The translations under genes were made by a program, and so were the position numbers. A stretch of DNA of 39,302 nucleotides. Origin: Actinomycetota bacterium (GTDB lineage: Bacteria; Actinomycetota; Thermoleophilia; Solirubrobacterales; 70-9). Under the pieces are notes generated by a model that searched no databases, was not told the DNA's origin, and saw only the letters and a program-made list of their open reading frames with translations. Shown here piece after piece: positions 1 through 7,925 of the stretch (position 1 is its first letter; each line of letters opens with the position of its first letter). The DNA is taken from NCBI GenBank assembly GCA_018268695.1, contig JAFDWD010001085.1:1-39302 (forward strand), read 5' to 3'.

Positions 1-162
1 GGGGGCGAGGTGGGGGTCCGAGCCGCCGGGGACGGTGGTGTCCGAGCAGGCGGCGAGGGCCGGGGCGGCGGCGAGGGCGAGGGCGCCGAGCCCGGCGCGC
101 TGGAGGAAGCGACGGCGAGTCGTCGGCCGCCGTGGCACGCTGCCTGGATCGGGGAAATTCAT
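1..162 (-). CDS. Tat-type lipoprotein, N-terminal part only (left edge)
   Basis: An open frame begins at the ATG whose complement lies at 160-162 and runs leftward off the window, so only 54 residues are seen. They form a clear export signal: a twin-arginine stretch TTRRRFLQRAG (residues 14-24), an alanine/leucine-rich core, and a lipobox LAAC with the lipidation Cys at residue 39, followed by SDTTVPGGSDP. This means a membrane-anchored exported lipoprotein, probably using the Tat route. Many such proteins are ABC-transporter solute-binding proteins, and this signal resembles those of actinobacterial polyamine-type binding proteins, but the binding domain lies outside the window, so the function is not shown. 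It is divergent from the amidohydrolase gene at 331-1935. Confidence 0.72.
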   Translation of the reverse strand, partial: MNFPDPGSVPRRPTTRRRFLQRAGLGALALAAAPALAACSDTTVPGGSDPHLAP

Positions 163-232
163 TCGCGAGAGCTTCGAGTGCGGAGACCACGACGGCAAGC
201 CGGCGGACTGTCGCCAGGCTGTCCGCAACAGA

Positions 233-245
233 GGACACAGTGTCC
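233..245. promoter_or_regulatory. Palindrome GGACACAGTGTCC between divergent genes
   Basis: Six-base arms GGACAC/GTGTCC flank one central base. Two related TGTC elements lie just upstream (CGGAC at 204-208 and GTCCG at 221-225 form a second, weaker dyad). The cluster sits in the short gap between the lipoprotein start (162) and the amidohydrolase start (286 or 331), about 25 bp before a possible -10 TAGCCT at 270-275. It is well placed for an operator, but no binding protein can be assigned. Confidence 0.4.
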
Positions 246-330
246 GGCAAGCGAGCGCCCCGGGGCGTCTAGCCTGATCATCGATGTGGTCCCCTCCGAC
301 GAGAACCGCCACCCGCGTCGGTCTGCCCAG

Positions 331-1935
331 GTGACCGGCGCTGATCTCATCCTCCTCGACGGGGACGTCCGCACCCTCGATCCGTCGGCCCCGCATGCGA
401 GCGCTCTCGCGATCGCCGACGGTCACCTGATCGCGGTGGGCGACGAGGCCGAGGCGATCGCGCTCCGTCGTGCGGACACCGAAGTCATCGACCTCGGCGG
501 CGCTGCCGTCACCCCCGGGATCGTCGACAGCCACATCCACGCCTTCCCGACCGACCTCTTCCTCGGCGGCGTCGACATGACCGACGCCGGCTCGCTCGAC
601 GAGGTCCGCGCCGCGCTCGCCGCGGCCGCCGACCGCGCCGGCCCGGGCGGATGGATCACCGGCTACGGCCTCGACTACGAGCTGTTCGCGGCGACCGGCA
701 TCCACGGCTCGCTGCTCGCGGACGCGGTCGGGCAACGCCCCGCGATCCTTCAGTTCGTCGACCTGCACACGGCCGTCGCCACGCCCGCCGCGCTCGCCGC
801 CGCCGGGGTCACCGGCCCGCGCCACTTCGAGGAGAACGCCGAGATCGTCTGCGTCGAAGGGGTCCCGACCGGCGAGCTGCGCGAGCCCGGCGCGCTGGAC
901 CTGGTCGCCGCGGCGATCAGCGAGGCCACCGAGGCCGAGGTCTACGCCGAGGCGCGGGAGCGGCTCGGGCGGCTCGCCGCGGCGGGGATCACCGGCGTGC
1001 ACTTGATGGACGGAGACCTCGAGCGCCTCGACCTGCTGCGCGAGCTCGAGGCCAACGGCCACCTCAGCGTCCGCGTGGTGACGCCCTTCTGGCTCAAGCC
1101 GGAGACCGAGGAATCGGAATGGGAGCGGTTCGCGGCGGCGGTCGCGGCAGGCGGCAGGCGTTGGCGCGGCGGCGTCGCGAAGTTCTTCATCGACGGCGTG
1201 ATCGACTCGGGGACCGCCTGGTTGTTCGAGCCGGACGCCGAGGGCGCGGGCACCGAGCCCTTCTGGCCGGACCCGTCCCGCTATCGCAAAGCCGTCTCGT
1301 TCATGGCCGCGGCGGGCTTCCAGTGCGTGACCCATGCCTGCGGCGACCGGGCGGTGCGGGAGGCGCTCGACGCCTACCGCGAGGCGACCCCGTCGCGACG
1401 CGGCAACCATCGGATCGAGCACGTCGAGACGATCCAGGCGGACGACCTCGGGCGCTTCGCCGCCGAGGGCATCACCGCCTCGATGCAGGCCCAACACATG
1501 ATGTGGCTGCAGGCCGACCGCAGCGACAACTGGTCGCGTCGGCTCGGCGACGAGCGCTGCGCCCGCGCCTTCCCGACCAGGACCCTGCTCGACGGCGGCG
1601 CCCACGTCACCCTCGGCTCCGACTGGCCGGTGGCGCGGCTCGACCCGCGCGAGGGGATGGCGGCGGCACGCCTGCGCAGGCCGCCCGGGCTCAAGGACTG
1701 GGTGCCGTTCGACGAGCAGGCGCTGTCGCCGCTCGAGGCGCTCATGGGCTACACGCTGTGGCCCGCGATCGCGATCGGCGAGGAGGCCGACTCCGGCACC
1801 CTGGTCCCGGGGAAGCGAGCCGACATCACCGTCTTCGCCCAGGATCCGGTCACCTGCGACGCCGACGAGCTGGGCGAAGACGAGGTCCTGCTCACGGTCG
1901 TCGACGGCGAAGTCGTCCATCGAAGCCTCGACTGA
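331..1935 (+). CDS. YtcJ-like amidohydrolase (metal-dependent hydrolase)
   Basis: Predicted cytoplasmic metal-dependent hydrolase of the amidohydrolase superfamily, YtcJ/LAF3-like branch, 534 residues from GTG 331. The order is typical: an N-terminal beta-sandwich strand (ADLILLDGDVRTLDP), the metal-binding HxH in GIVDSHIH (H68 and H70), later histidines in CVTHACGDRAV and RIEHVE, the late aspartate in LGSDWPV, and a C-terminal return to the sandwich with PGKRADITVF. The substrate is unknown; relatives act on amides, esters or cyclic amides. I chose GTG 331 because homology begins there. GTG 286 is in frame and lies 10 nt behind TAGCCT (270-275), so a leaderless longer form is possible. The open frame upstream to base 10 is antisense to the lipoprotein signal peptide and is not counted. 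It is convergent with the PucR gene, 17 bp away. Confidence 0.88.
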   Translation: MTGADLILLDGDVRTLDPSAPHASALAIADGHLIAVGDEAEAIALRRADTEVIDLGGAAVTPGIVDSHIHAFPTDLFLGGVDMTDAGSLDEVRAALAAAADRAGPGGWITGYGLDYELFAATGIHGSLLADAVGQRPAILQFVDLHTAVATPAALAAAGVTGPRHFEENAEIVCVEGVPTGELREPGALDLVAAAISEATEAEVYAEARERLGRLAAAGITGVHLMDGDLERLDLLRELEANGHLSVRVVTPFWLKPETEESEWERFAAAVAAGGRRWRGGVAKFFIDGVIDSGTAWLFEPDAEGAGTEPFWPDPSRYRKAVSFMAAAGFQCVTHACGDRAVREALDAYREATPSRRGNHRIEHVETIQADDLGRFAAEGITASMQAQHMMWLQADRSDNWSRRLGDERCARAFPTRTLLDGGAHVTLGSDWPVARLDPREGMAAARLRRPPGLKDWVPFDEQALSPLEALMGYTLWPAIAIGEEADSGTLVPGKRADITVFAQDPVTCDADELGEDEVLLTVVDGEVVHRSLD

Positions 1936-1952
1936 CCGCTCGCTTCGATCTC

Positions 1953-3548
1953 TCAGCAGCCCGCGTCGACGTGGCGACGCGCTCGCAGGGCGAGGTCGAT
2001 CGAGGCCAGCGTCTCGGGGTCCGAGAGGTCGACTCCCAGGACCGTCTCGATCCGACCGATCCGGCCGTAGAGCGCCTGGCGGTTGAGGTTCAGGGACCGG
2101 GCGGTGATCGCCTTGCGGGCACCGTTCGCGCACAGCGCTTCCAGCGTCGGCAGGAGCTTGTGGGTCCGGGCCGCGTCGTGGGTCAGCAGTGGACCGAGGA
2201 CGCGCGCGACGTAGTCCTTCAGCTCACGATTGTGGGCGAGGCGCCAGAGCAATCGCTCCAGCGACAACGCCTTCGCGTCGTGCCAGACGGCGTCGCCCTC
2301 CTCGCGGGCCACGGCCACCGTCTCGATCGCGTCGCGCAAGCCGTCGCCGATGGCCGGCCAATCTCCGGCCGAGCCGACCGCGACGACCACCTCGGCCCCG
2401 GCGCGGCGTCGGGCGGCCCGCCGCAGGACCGTCGCGACGCGGTCCGCGATCGTCGCGGTCTCGAAGCCGTTGCAGAGGCCGGCGAGGATGAGGAGATCGC
2501 CGTCGACCGGACTGACGCCGACCAGGATCGGGATCCCGAGCGTCGCCAGCTCGCGCTCGAGGTCGGCCAGCGAGCCGACCCAGGAAGGCCCTTCGGTGTC
2601 GAACCGCGGGCCTTCCGCCGGCCCCGACGGGGTCGTCAGGCGCGCGGCCAGCGGCAGGAGCCCGGCGAGGTTGCGGGGGCGAAAGCCCATGTCCGCGGCG
2701 CGGCCGGCGGCGATCGCCGGGGCGATCTGCCGCTCGGCCAGCTTGACGATCAGGTCGCCGCGGCCGAGCGCCAGCAGCTCGATCTCCTGCCGCGACCGCA
2801 ACATCGCCAAGGCGACGATCTCGGCGGCCCGCTCGACCGCCAAGAGCGAGAAGGCATCGAGCGGGCCCTCCAGCGGCAAGGCCAGCAGCCGACCCTCTCG
2901 CACGCCGGTCTGGACCGCGGCCGCGGTGCCCGCCCGCTCGCGGGCGTCGAGCCAGACCGCGACCGGTTCGTCGTCGTCGGCCTCCCCCGGTCCCGCGTAG
3001 GCCAGCAACCGCCCGTGGTGGTTCTCGAGGAAGACGGGATTGCCGAGGGCCTCCGCCAGCAACCGCAGGACCCCCTGGATCCCCTCGCCGGTGAGCATCG
3101 CCTGGGTGAAGTCGCGCCGCAGTTCGTCCGCCCGCCGGAGCCGCTCGTAGTCGCCGTTGACGATCTCGGTGTGGATCGCCTCGGTGACCGCGACGAACCT
3201 GACCTTGGTGCGGAGTTCGACCAGTGGCAGCCCGTGATGGCGGGCGGCGTCCACCAGGGTCGCCGGGAGCTTGTCGGCGAACGCCCCGCCCAGCTCGACC
3301 ACCAGTCCGGCCACCTCGCCCGCGGCGAGCTCGGCGACGAAACGCCGCTGACTGGAGGGCTTGGCGATCCCCATGCCGGTGGTCAGGAGGAGCTCCCCGC
3401 CCCGCAGCAGCGAGGCGATGTCGGGAGCCTCGCCGGCGTGCACCCAGCGGATCTGCCGGTCGAGAGAGCCTCCGCCGGCCACCACTTCGGGCAGGCCACG
3501 GCGCAGGACGGGGAGATCGAGGGCCGCGGCGACGGTCATGTCGGTCAT
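1953..3548 (-). CDS. PucR/CdaR-family transcriptional regulator
   Basis: A 531-residue regulator with the PucR layout. The N-terminal PucR sensor domain spans about residues 1-130 (MTDMTVAAALDLPVLRRGLP, then the conserved GGELLLTTGM and GLVVELGG). A variable middle follows, with a GGDEF-like CdaR region near 310-420 (ILVGVSPVDGDLLILAG). A C-terminal PucR helix-turn-helix ends the protein (TLEALCANGARKAITARSLN, then NRQALYGRIGRIETVLGVDL). Family members usually activate purine, amino acid or related nitrogen catabolism genes, so the adjacent amidohydrolase is a candidate target; that link is inference. The first ATG (3548) of MTDM fits the family N-terminus; a longer open frame upstream runs through the operator and the divergent promoter and was not used. 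A -10-like TATTCT lies on the minus strand at 3597-3592, directly abutting the palindrome at 3575-3592. Confidence 0.9.
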   Translation of the reverse strand: MTDMTVAAALDLPVLRRGLPEVVAGGGSLDRQIRWVHAGEAPDIASLLRGGELLLTTGMGIAKPSSQRRFVAELAAGEVAGLVVELGGAFADKLPATLVDAARHHGLPLVELRTKVRFVAVTEAIHTEIVNGDYERLRRADELRRDFTQAMLTGEGIQGVLRLLAEALGNPVFLENHHGRLLAYAGPGEADDDEPVAVWLDARERAGTAAAVQTGVREGRLLALPLEGPLDAFSLLAVERAAEIVALAMLRSRQEIELLALGRGDLIVKLAERQIAPAIAAGRAADMGFRPRNLAGLLPLAARLTTPSGPAEGPRFDTEGPSWVGSLADLERELATLGIPILVGVSPVDGDLLILAGLCNGFETATIADRVATVLRRAARRRAGAEVVVAVGSAGDWPAIGDGLRDAIETVAVAREEGDAVWHDAKALSLERLLWRLAHNRELKDYVARVLGPLLTHDAARTHKLLPTLEALCANGARKAITARSLNLNRQALYGRIGRIETVLGVDLSDPETLASIDLALRARRHVDAGC

Positions 3549-3574
3549 TGACGGTCTGCTCTCGGTCTGGGATT

Positions 3575-3592
3575 TGCCGAATCGATTCGGCA
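3575..3592. promoter_or_regulatory. Perfect 18-bp palindrome, LacI-type operator candidate
   Basis: TGCCGAATCGATTCGGCA reads the same on both strands and has the central CpG step typical of LacI/GalR operators. It lies between the divergent PucR and LacI genes and overlaps the downstream edge of a minus-strand -10 (TATTCT), so a bound repressor would cover the PucR transcription start. A related half-site, TCGGGCAGAAT (3647-3657), sits 9 bp before the lacI-like start. Binding by the neighbouring LacI protein is inference. Confidence 0.6.
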
Positions 3593-3666
3593 GAATAACA
3601 CGATGAACATCCACTCTTCGGCGGGCGCGCCCGCGGATCAGGTAGATCGGGCAGAATCGGGCGACG

Positions 3667-4713
3667 ATGGGAGCTGACGATTCCGCCCCGCCGGGCGGCC
3701 GGCCGGCCCGCCTGCGCGACGTCGCCGCGGCGGCGGGCGTGTCCCGTACGACGGCCTCCGACACCCTCAACGACCGCGGCCGGGTGGCGCCGGCCACGCG
3801 CCGGAAGATCCTCGCCGCCGCCGAGCGCCTCGGCTACCGCGCCAACCTCCATGCGCAGGCGCTCCGCCGCGGGCGCAGCGGCATCCTCGGCGTCCTCAGC
3901 TCACTGGACGAGGACGCGGTCGACCTGACCGGCGACGAATACGTGATCGAGTACCTGGCGGGCTCCACCACCCTGGCCCTGTCGAGCGGCTACTCGGTCG
4001 TCCTGCTGCCGCCGAGCAACGACCGCGGGCAGACGCGCGACATCGCCGCCGATGGGTTTCTGCTGCTCGATCCGATCGCCGCCAGTCCGCTCTTCGACGA
4101 ACTCGAGGCGCGCGGCGTCCCGGTCGTCTCGACCGGCCGCGTCCCCGACCTACCCAAGGAGCGCGCCAGCTGGGTCGACAACGATCTGCGCGCCGAGACG
4201 AGGAAGGCCCTCGACCTCATGCACGCGGGAGGAGCGACGCGGATCGCCCTGGTGACGAACCCGCCGACCCGCTCCTATGTGATCGACACGATCGACGCCT
4301 ACCGGGAGTGGACGGCGAAACGCGGGCTCGAGCCGCGCATCGCCTTCACCGAAGGCTCCGCCGGCGAAACCGCGGGCTTTGCCGCGGCGGCCTCGCTGCT
4401 CGACGGCAGCGACCCCCCGGACGCGATCTACGCCCCGGTCGACCGCCTCGCCTCCGGCGCCCTGCTCGCCGCCCGCCTCCGTGGGATCGCGGTCCCGGCC
4501 GACCTCCAGATCGTCGCGGGTAACGACAGTCCGGCCGCAAGGTCCGCCGACCCTCCCCTCACCGCCGTGGACAACCAGGCCCGCGTCCTCGGTCGCAAGG
4601 CGGTCGAGCTCTTGATCGCCCGAGTCGAAGACCCGACCCTTGCGCACTCCCAGATCGTGATCCCCGCCGTGCTCCACGAGCGAGGATCGACCCGCAGCGA
4701 CGCAAAGCGATGA
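3667..4713 (+). CDS. LacI/GalR-family transcriptional regulator
   Basis: A 348-residue protein. Residues about 14-60 form the LacI helix-turn-helix and hinge (RLRDVAAAAGVSRTTASDTL, ending ERLGYRANLHAQALRRGRSG), followed by a periplasmic-binding-protein-like effector domain (GFLLLDPIAASPLFDELEARGVPVVSTGR, DNQARVLGRKAVELLIARV, and a C-terminal HERGSTR). It probably represses by binding a palindrome with a central CG, and such a site is present at 3575-3592. The recognition helix reads VSRTTASDTLN, with Asp where most members carry the Arg of TVSRALN, so its base readout may differ. The effector is unknown. Start ATG 3667 has only a weak GGGCGA upstream. It is divergent from pucR and convergent with the MFS gene. 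Confidence 0.92.
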   Translation: MGADDSAPPGGRPARLRDVAAAAGVSRTTASDTLNDRGRVAPATRRKILAAAERLGYRANLHAQALRRGRSGILGVLSSLDEDAVDLTGDEYVIEYLAGSTTLALSSGYSVVLLPPSNDRGQTRDIAADGFLLLDPIAASPLFDELEARGVPVVSTGRVPDLPKERASWVDNDLRAETRKALDLMHAGGATRIALVTNPPTRSYVIDTIDAYREWTAKRGLEPRIAFTEGSAGETAGFAAAASLLDGSDPPDAIYAPVDRLASGALLAARLRGIAVPADLQIVAGNDSPAARSADPPLTAVDNQARVLGRKAVELLIARVEDPTLAHSQIVIPAVLHERGSTRSDAKR

Positions 4714-4767
4714 TCACCCCAGCGCGATTCGAAGCACCGAAGGATGGGCGCCGCCCGGTGGGTCCGC

Positions 4768-6261
4768 TCAGGGCGGCGGGTGAACGCCGGAGACTCTCGT
4801 CCGGCCGCGCAGGACGAACGCCGCCAGGAGCGCACTCGCCGCCAGGATGGCGATGCTGACGATCAGCACGAGGTGCAGGCCGCCGACGAAGGCGTCGCGC
4901 GCTTCGGCGATCAGCGCGGTGGCGACCGCGGCCGGCAGCCCCGCCGCGACGTCGACCGCCCCGCCCAGCGACTCGCGGGCGGTGTCCATGCCGCTCGCGC
5001 CGACCCCGGTCACGGCCCCGAGGGAACTGGTGTAGACGGAGGCGAGGATCGAACCCAGCACCGCGACCCCGAGGCCACCGCCGAGCTCGTAGGCCGTCTC
5101 CTCGATCGCGGCGGCGTTACCGGCCCGATCGGCGGGGGCGGCGGAGATGATCACGTCGTTGGCGGCGACGAGCGCCACCTCGAGGCCGAGGCCGAGGGCA
5201 GCGAAGGGCACCGCGAGGAGGAGGTATTCGTCCTCGACCCCGAGCGCCAGCATCGGGACCAGGGCGAGGGTCGAGAGCAGGAGGCCGCCGCTGATCGTCG
5301 CGCGCGTCCCCACCCGCCGCAGGATCGGCGCCGCCAGCAGGCCGCCGGCGAGGCTCGCCAGCATCAGCGGCAGCAGGCGGATGCTGGCGGCGAAGGGCTC
5401 CAGGCCGAGCACGAGCTGTAGGTACTGGGCGAAGAAGAGCTCGAGCCCGACCAGGCCGAACATCGAGAGCAGGACGCAGCCGACCGAGACGGCGACGGTC
5501 CGGTCGGTGAAGAGGCGCACGTCGAGGAGCGGCTCGGGCCTCGCGAGCTGGCGGCGCACGAAGGTCGTCAGCAGGGCGAGGGAACCGACGAGGACGACGA
5601 TCACGACCGGCTCGCCGAAGCCGTGCCGCGCGCCCTCCTTGAAGCCGAAGGCGAGCGCGAGGATGCCGACGACCGACATCAGGACGCTGACCGAGTCCCA
5701 GGGCGGCGGCTCGGCGGCCCGACTCTCCCGCAGGAGCTTCAAGCCGACCGGGATCACGATCAGGACGACCGGCACGTTGATCAGGAAGACCGCACCCCAC
5801 CAGAGATGTTCGACCAGGAAGCCGCCGACGAGCGGGCCGATCGCGGCACCGCCGGCCAGCGTCGCGCTCCAGATGCCGACCGCGGTGCGGCGCTCGTCGC
5901 GGTCCTCGAAGACGTTGCGGATGATCGCCATCGTGGAGGGCAGGATCAGCGCCCCGCCCACCCCCATGATCGCTCGCGCCCCGATCAGCACCGCCGGGGT
6001 CGGGGCGAACGCCGCGAGCGCCGAGGCGGCACCGAAGATCACCAGGCCGATCAGCAGCACCCGCTTGCGACCGATGCGGTCCCCGAGCGCTCCCGAGGCG
6101 ATCAGGAGCGGCGCGACGACCAACGGGTAGACGTCGATGATCCAGAGCAGCGCGACCGCCGAGGGCTTCAGTTCCTCACTCATCGCGGGCACGGCGATGT
6201 GCAGCACGGTGACGTCGATGACGACGACGAGGACCGCGGCGCAGACGAAACCGAGAACCAT
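4768..6261 (-). CDS. MFS transporter, DHA2 (EmrB/QacA/SmvA-like) drug:H+ antiporter
   Basis: A 497-residue integral membrane protein of the length and hydrophobic periodicity of 14-helix DHA2 exporters. Visible motifs are motif D1-like LVVVIDVTVLHIAVP in helix 1, motif A GALGDRIGRKRVLLIG between helices 2 and 3, motif B GARAIMGVGGALILPSTMAI, and the antiporter motif C AGGAAIGPLVGGFL in helix 5. It would export small hydrophobic or cationic compounds using the proton gradient; the substrate cannot be read from sequence. ATG 6261 is the only ordinary start, yet in-frame codons upstream (HRPAERW) look like the usual DHA2 N-terminus and end at a TAG, so the true N-terminus may use a rare codon or have been shortened. 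No dedicated regulator adjoins it; the LacI gene is convergent, 54 bp away. Confidence 0.92.
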   Translation of the reverse strand: MVLGFVCAAVLVVVIDVTVLHIAVPAMSEELKPSAVALLWIIDVYPLVVAPLLIASGALGDRIGRKRVLLIGLVIFGAASALAAFAPTPAVLIGARAIMGVGGALILPSTMAIIRNVFEDRDERRTAVGIWSATLAGGAAIGPLVGGFLVEHLWWGAVFLINVPVVLIVIPVGLKLLRESRAAEPPPWDSVSVLMSVVGILALAFGFKEGARHGFGEPVVIVVLVGSLALLTTFVRRQLARPEPLLDVRLFTDRTVAVSVGCVLLSMFGLVGLELFFAQYLQLVLGLEPFAASIRLLPLMLASLAGGLLAAPILRRVGTRATISGGLLLSTLALVPMLALGVEDEYLLLAVPFAALGLGLEVALVAANDVIISAAPADRAGNAAAIEETAYELGGGLGVAVLGSILASVYTSSLGAVTGVGASGMDTARESLGGAVDVAAGLPAAVATALIAEARDAFVGGLHLVLIVSIAILAASALLAAFVLRGRTRVSGVHPPP

Positions 6262-6316
6262 CCAGCGCTCGGCCGGGCGATGGAGGCTCAGATGATCACC
6301 GTGGTGCGCACGCTAC

Positions 6317-6341
6317 CGGCGCCACCCGGGTCACGGCGCCG
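6317..6341. terminator. Hairpin CGGCGCC/GGCGCCG downstream of the secreted-protein gene
   Basis: Seven-base perfect arms at 6317-6323 and 6335-6341 enclose 11 bases, 63 bp past the stop of the minus-strand gene at 6404-6919 and before the MFS start. There is no T-tract, so termination activity is a guess. Confidence 0.25.
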
Positions 6342-6403
6342 CGCACGCACCTCCCGGTGCTTCTGTCCTTCGCGGGCAGCCGGTCAAGCCCGCCGGCCTG
6401 CCC

Positions 6404-6919
6404 CTAGGGGTGCGCCCCTTCGAGGATCTTCACGCAGAGTGGTTCGGGGAGGGTGCTCCCCGGATCCTTGCCACCGCCCCACTCGATGTACGCCACCTCG
6501 AATTCGGCCGGGCGTTCGTAGTTGAACTCGAGCTTGATCCCACCCTGGGGGACCTGCTTGCCGGCGACGAAGACCTTGGCCTTGACGGAGATCAGGCGGG
6601 AGCTGTCTTGGTAGCGGGGATCTTCCCCGGGCTTGCCGACCGCCCAGAACTGGTAGCCGCCGGGAATGGTGACCCACTTGAGCGGGAATCGGCCGAGGAC
6701 CTTGATCGGCCCCGGGGTCGGGCTGCAGCCGTAGGCACCCGCGGTGTTGGTATGGACGGCGGTGACGAACTGCTCTCCTTTCCCGCCGGTGAGACGGAAG
6801 CCGCCGGGCGCGTCGGTGAATTTCCAGGAGCCGGACGTGGGCTTCGGCCCCGCGGCGAGAGCGAGCGAACAGGCGGCAAGCACGGCGACTGCGACTGCGA
6901 GTGAGGCGAAGCGCTTCAT
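6404..6919 (-). CDS. Small secreted protein of unknown function
   Basis: A 171-residue exported protein that I do not recognise. It starts MKRFASLAVAVAVLAACSLA, a signal peptide that could be cut either as a lipoprotein (LAAC, Cys17) or after LALAA by signal peptidase I. The mature part is rich in Gly, Pro and beta-type stretches (SGSWKF, GGFRLTGGKG, KAKVFVAGKQVPQGGIKLEF) and has two Cys (CSPTP and LCVKIL) that could pair. Start ATG 6919 is preceded by a good Shine-Dalgarno GAAGGGA at a normal distance; a longer frame begins 12 codons upstream but lacks this. The protein at 34082-34534 has a similar plan. A role as an envelope or extracellular beta-sandwich protein is inference. Confidence 0.8.
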   Translation of the reverse strand: MKRFASLAVAVAVLAACSLALAAGPKPTSGSWKFTDAPGGFRLTGGKGEQFVTAVHTNTAGAYGCSPTPGPIKVLGRFPLKWVTIPGGYQFWAVGKPGEDPRYQDSSRLISVKAKVFVAGKQVPQGGIKLEFNYERPAEFEVAYIEWGGGKDPGSTLPEPLCVKILEGAHP

Positions 6920-7052
6920 CGGTATTCCCTTCGAGGAGGCTGGTGGACGCGACATCGGATGGACGACCTACTCACTTCGCTCTCCCCTCCGAGGACGGTT
7001 TCGCGACGAACCTACTGGTGCAGGGAAGGCGGTCAAGGTCGACATCGAGACG

Positions 7053-7083
7053 CCTACGTCGAAACGGCGTAGCCGGCCGTAGG
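7053..7083. promoter_or_regulatory. Nested dyad CCTACG...CGTAGG before the LuxR gene
   Basis: CCTACG (7053-7058) pairs with CGTAGG (7078-7083), and the inner CTACG (7054-7058) also pairs with CGTAG (7068-7072) nine bases away. The element is 38 bp before the LuxR start and about 135 bp before the divergent secreted-protein gene. A regulator operator is plausible; no experiment or known consensus supports a specific protein. Confidence 0.35.
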
Positions 7084-7121
7084 ATCCGGCGATCCCGTCC
7101 GCCGAAGAACAGATCCTCGAC

Positions 7122-7925
7122 TTGGTAGGCGACGTGATCGGCCTGCTCGACCTCGACGAGCTCGTCGACGGAATGCTGGCGACCTTCGATCGCCACTTCC
7201 CCTCCGACTTCGTCTCGATCAACGACATCGGCCCCGATCGCGAGCGGGTGATCTCCGTGATCAGCCCTCCCCAGCCTGAGCACCTGCACCGGGCTTACGG
7301 CGAGTTCGCGTTCCAGAACCCCTTGATGGCGCGCTACCTGGAGACCCTCGACGGCCGGGCCTATCGGTTCTCCGATGTGATCTCGGTCGACGACTACCAT
7401 GCGCTCGATCTCTACCGGGAGCTTTACCGGCCGATGGGGGTCGAGCATCAGATCGCCTTCACCCTCCCGGCGACTCCCGGTCGCGTGCTTGCGATCGCCC
7501 TCAGTCGCCACGATCCCGACTTCAGCGATGCCGAACGCGACCTGATCAACCGGGCGCGGCCATTCCTGATCCAGGCCTGGCGCAATGCGATCGATCACAC
7601 CGCGCTGCGCGACGAGATCGCCGGTCGGGGGTCCGACCCACACCCGCCGAACGGCATCCCTGACGACGCCTTCGCCGACTACGACCTGACGAAGCGGGAG
7701 ACCGAAGTGCTCTCCCTCGTGGTCCGCGGCCGCTCCAACCGCGACGCCGCGGCAATCCTTGGCATCAGCACGCGGACGGCCCAGAAGCACCTTGAACACT
7801 GCTTCCGCAAGCTCGGGGTGAACGACCGCTCCGCGGCGGCGGAGCTGGCCTGGCGACGCCTGGCCGAGCTCTCGGTCAGCAGCGAGCCGCGCCGCGGCCT
7901 CGACGGGCGGCCGGCCGCGCCCTGA
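7122..7925 (+). CDS. LuxR-family transcriptional regulator (C-terminal HTH)
   Basis: A 267-residue regulator. The N-terminal part (about 1-165) is a putative sensor region without a motif I can name (DLDELVDGMLATFDRHFPSD, then SRHDPDFSDAERDLINRARP, which resembles GAF/PAS-associated parts of other LuxR proteins). The C-terminal GerE/LuxR helix-turn-helix is unmistakable: LTKRETEVLSLVVRGRSNRD, followed by AAILGISTRTAQKHLEHCFR and KLGVNDRSAA. No receiver domain is present, so it is not a classical response regulator. The start is uncertain: TTG 7122 and GTG 7134 are in frame, while coding-like sequence (PSAEEQILD) extends upstream to a TAG without a normal start codon. It is divergent from the secreted-protein gene, and its stop overlaps the hydrolase relic at 7924-7998. 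Confidence 0.85.
   Translation: MVGDVIGLLDLDELVDGMLATFDRHFPSDFVSINDIGPDRERVISVISPPQPEHLHRAYGEFAFQNPLMARYLETLDGRAYRFSDVISVDDYHALDLYRELYRPMGVEHQIAFTLPATPGRVLAIALSRHDPDFSDAERDLINRARPFLIQAWRNAIDHTALRDEIAGRGSDPHPPNGIPDDAFADYDLTKRETEVLSLVVRGRSNRDAAAILGISTRTAQKHLEHCFRKLGVNDRSAAAELAWRRLAELSVSSEPRRGLDGRPAAP

Noticed and set aside
651..3551. A 966-codon open frame on the plus strand across the amidohydrolase and antisense to the PucR gene
   Set aside because: Extremely Arg/Gly/Pro-rich with no domain; it is a high-GC shadow of two genes with clear families.
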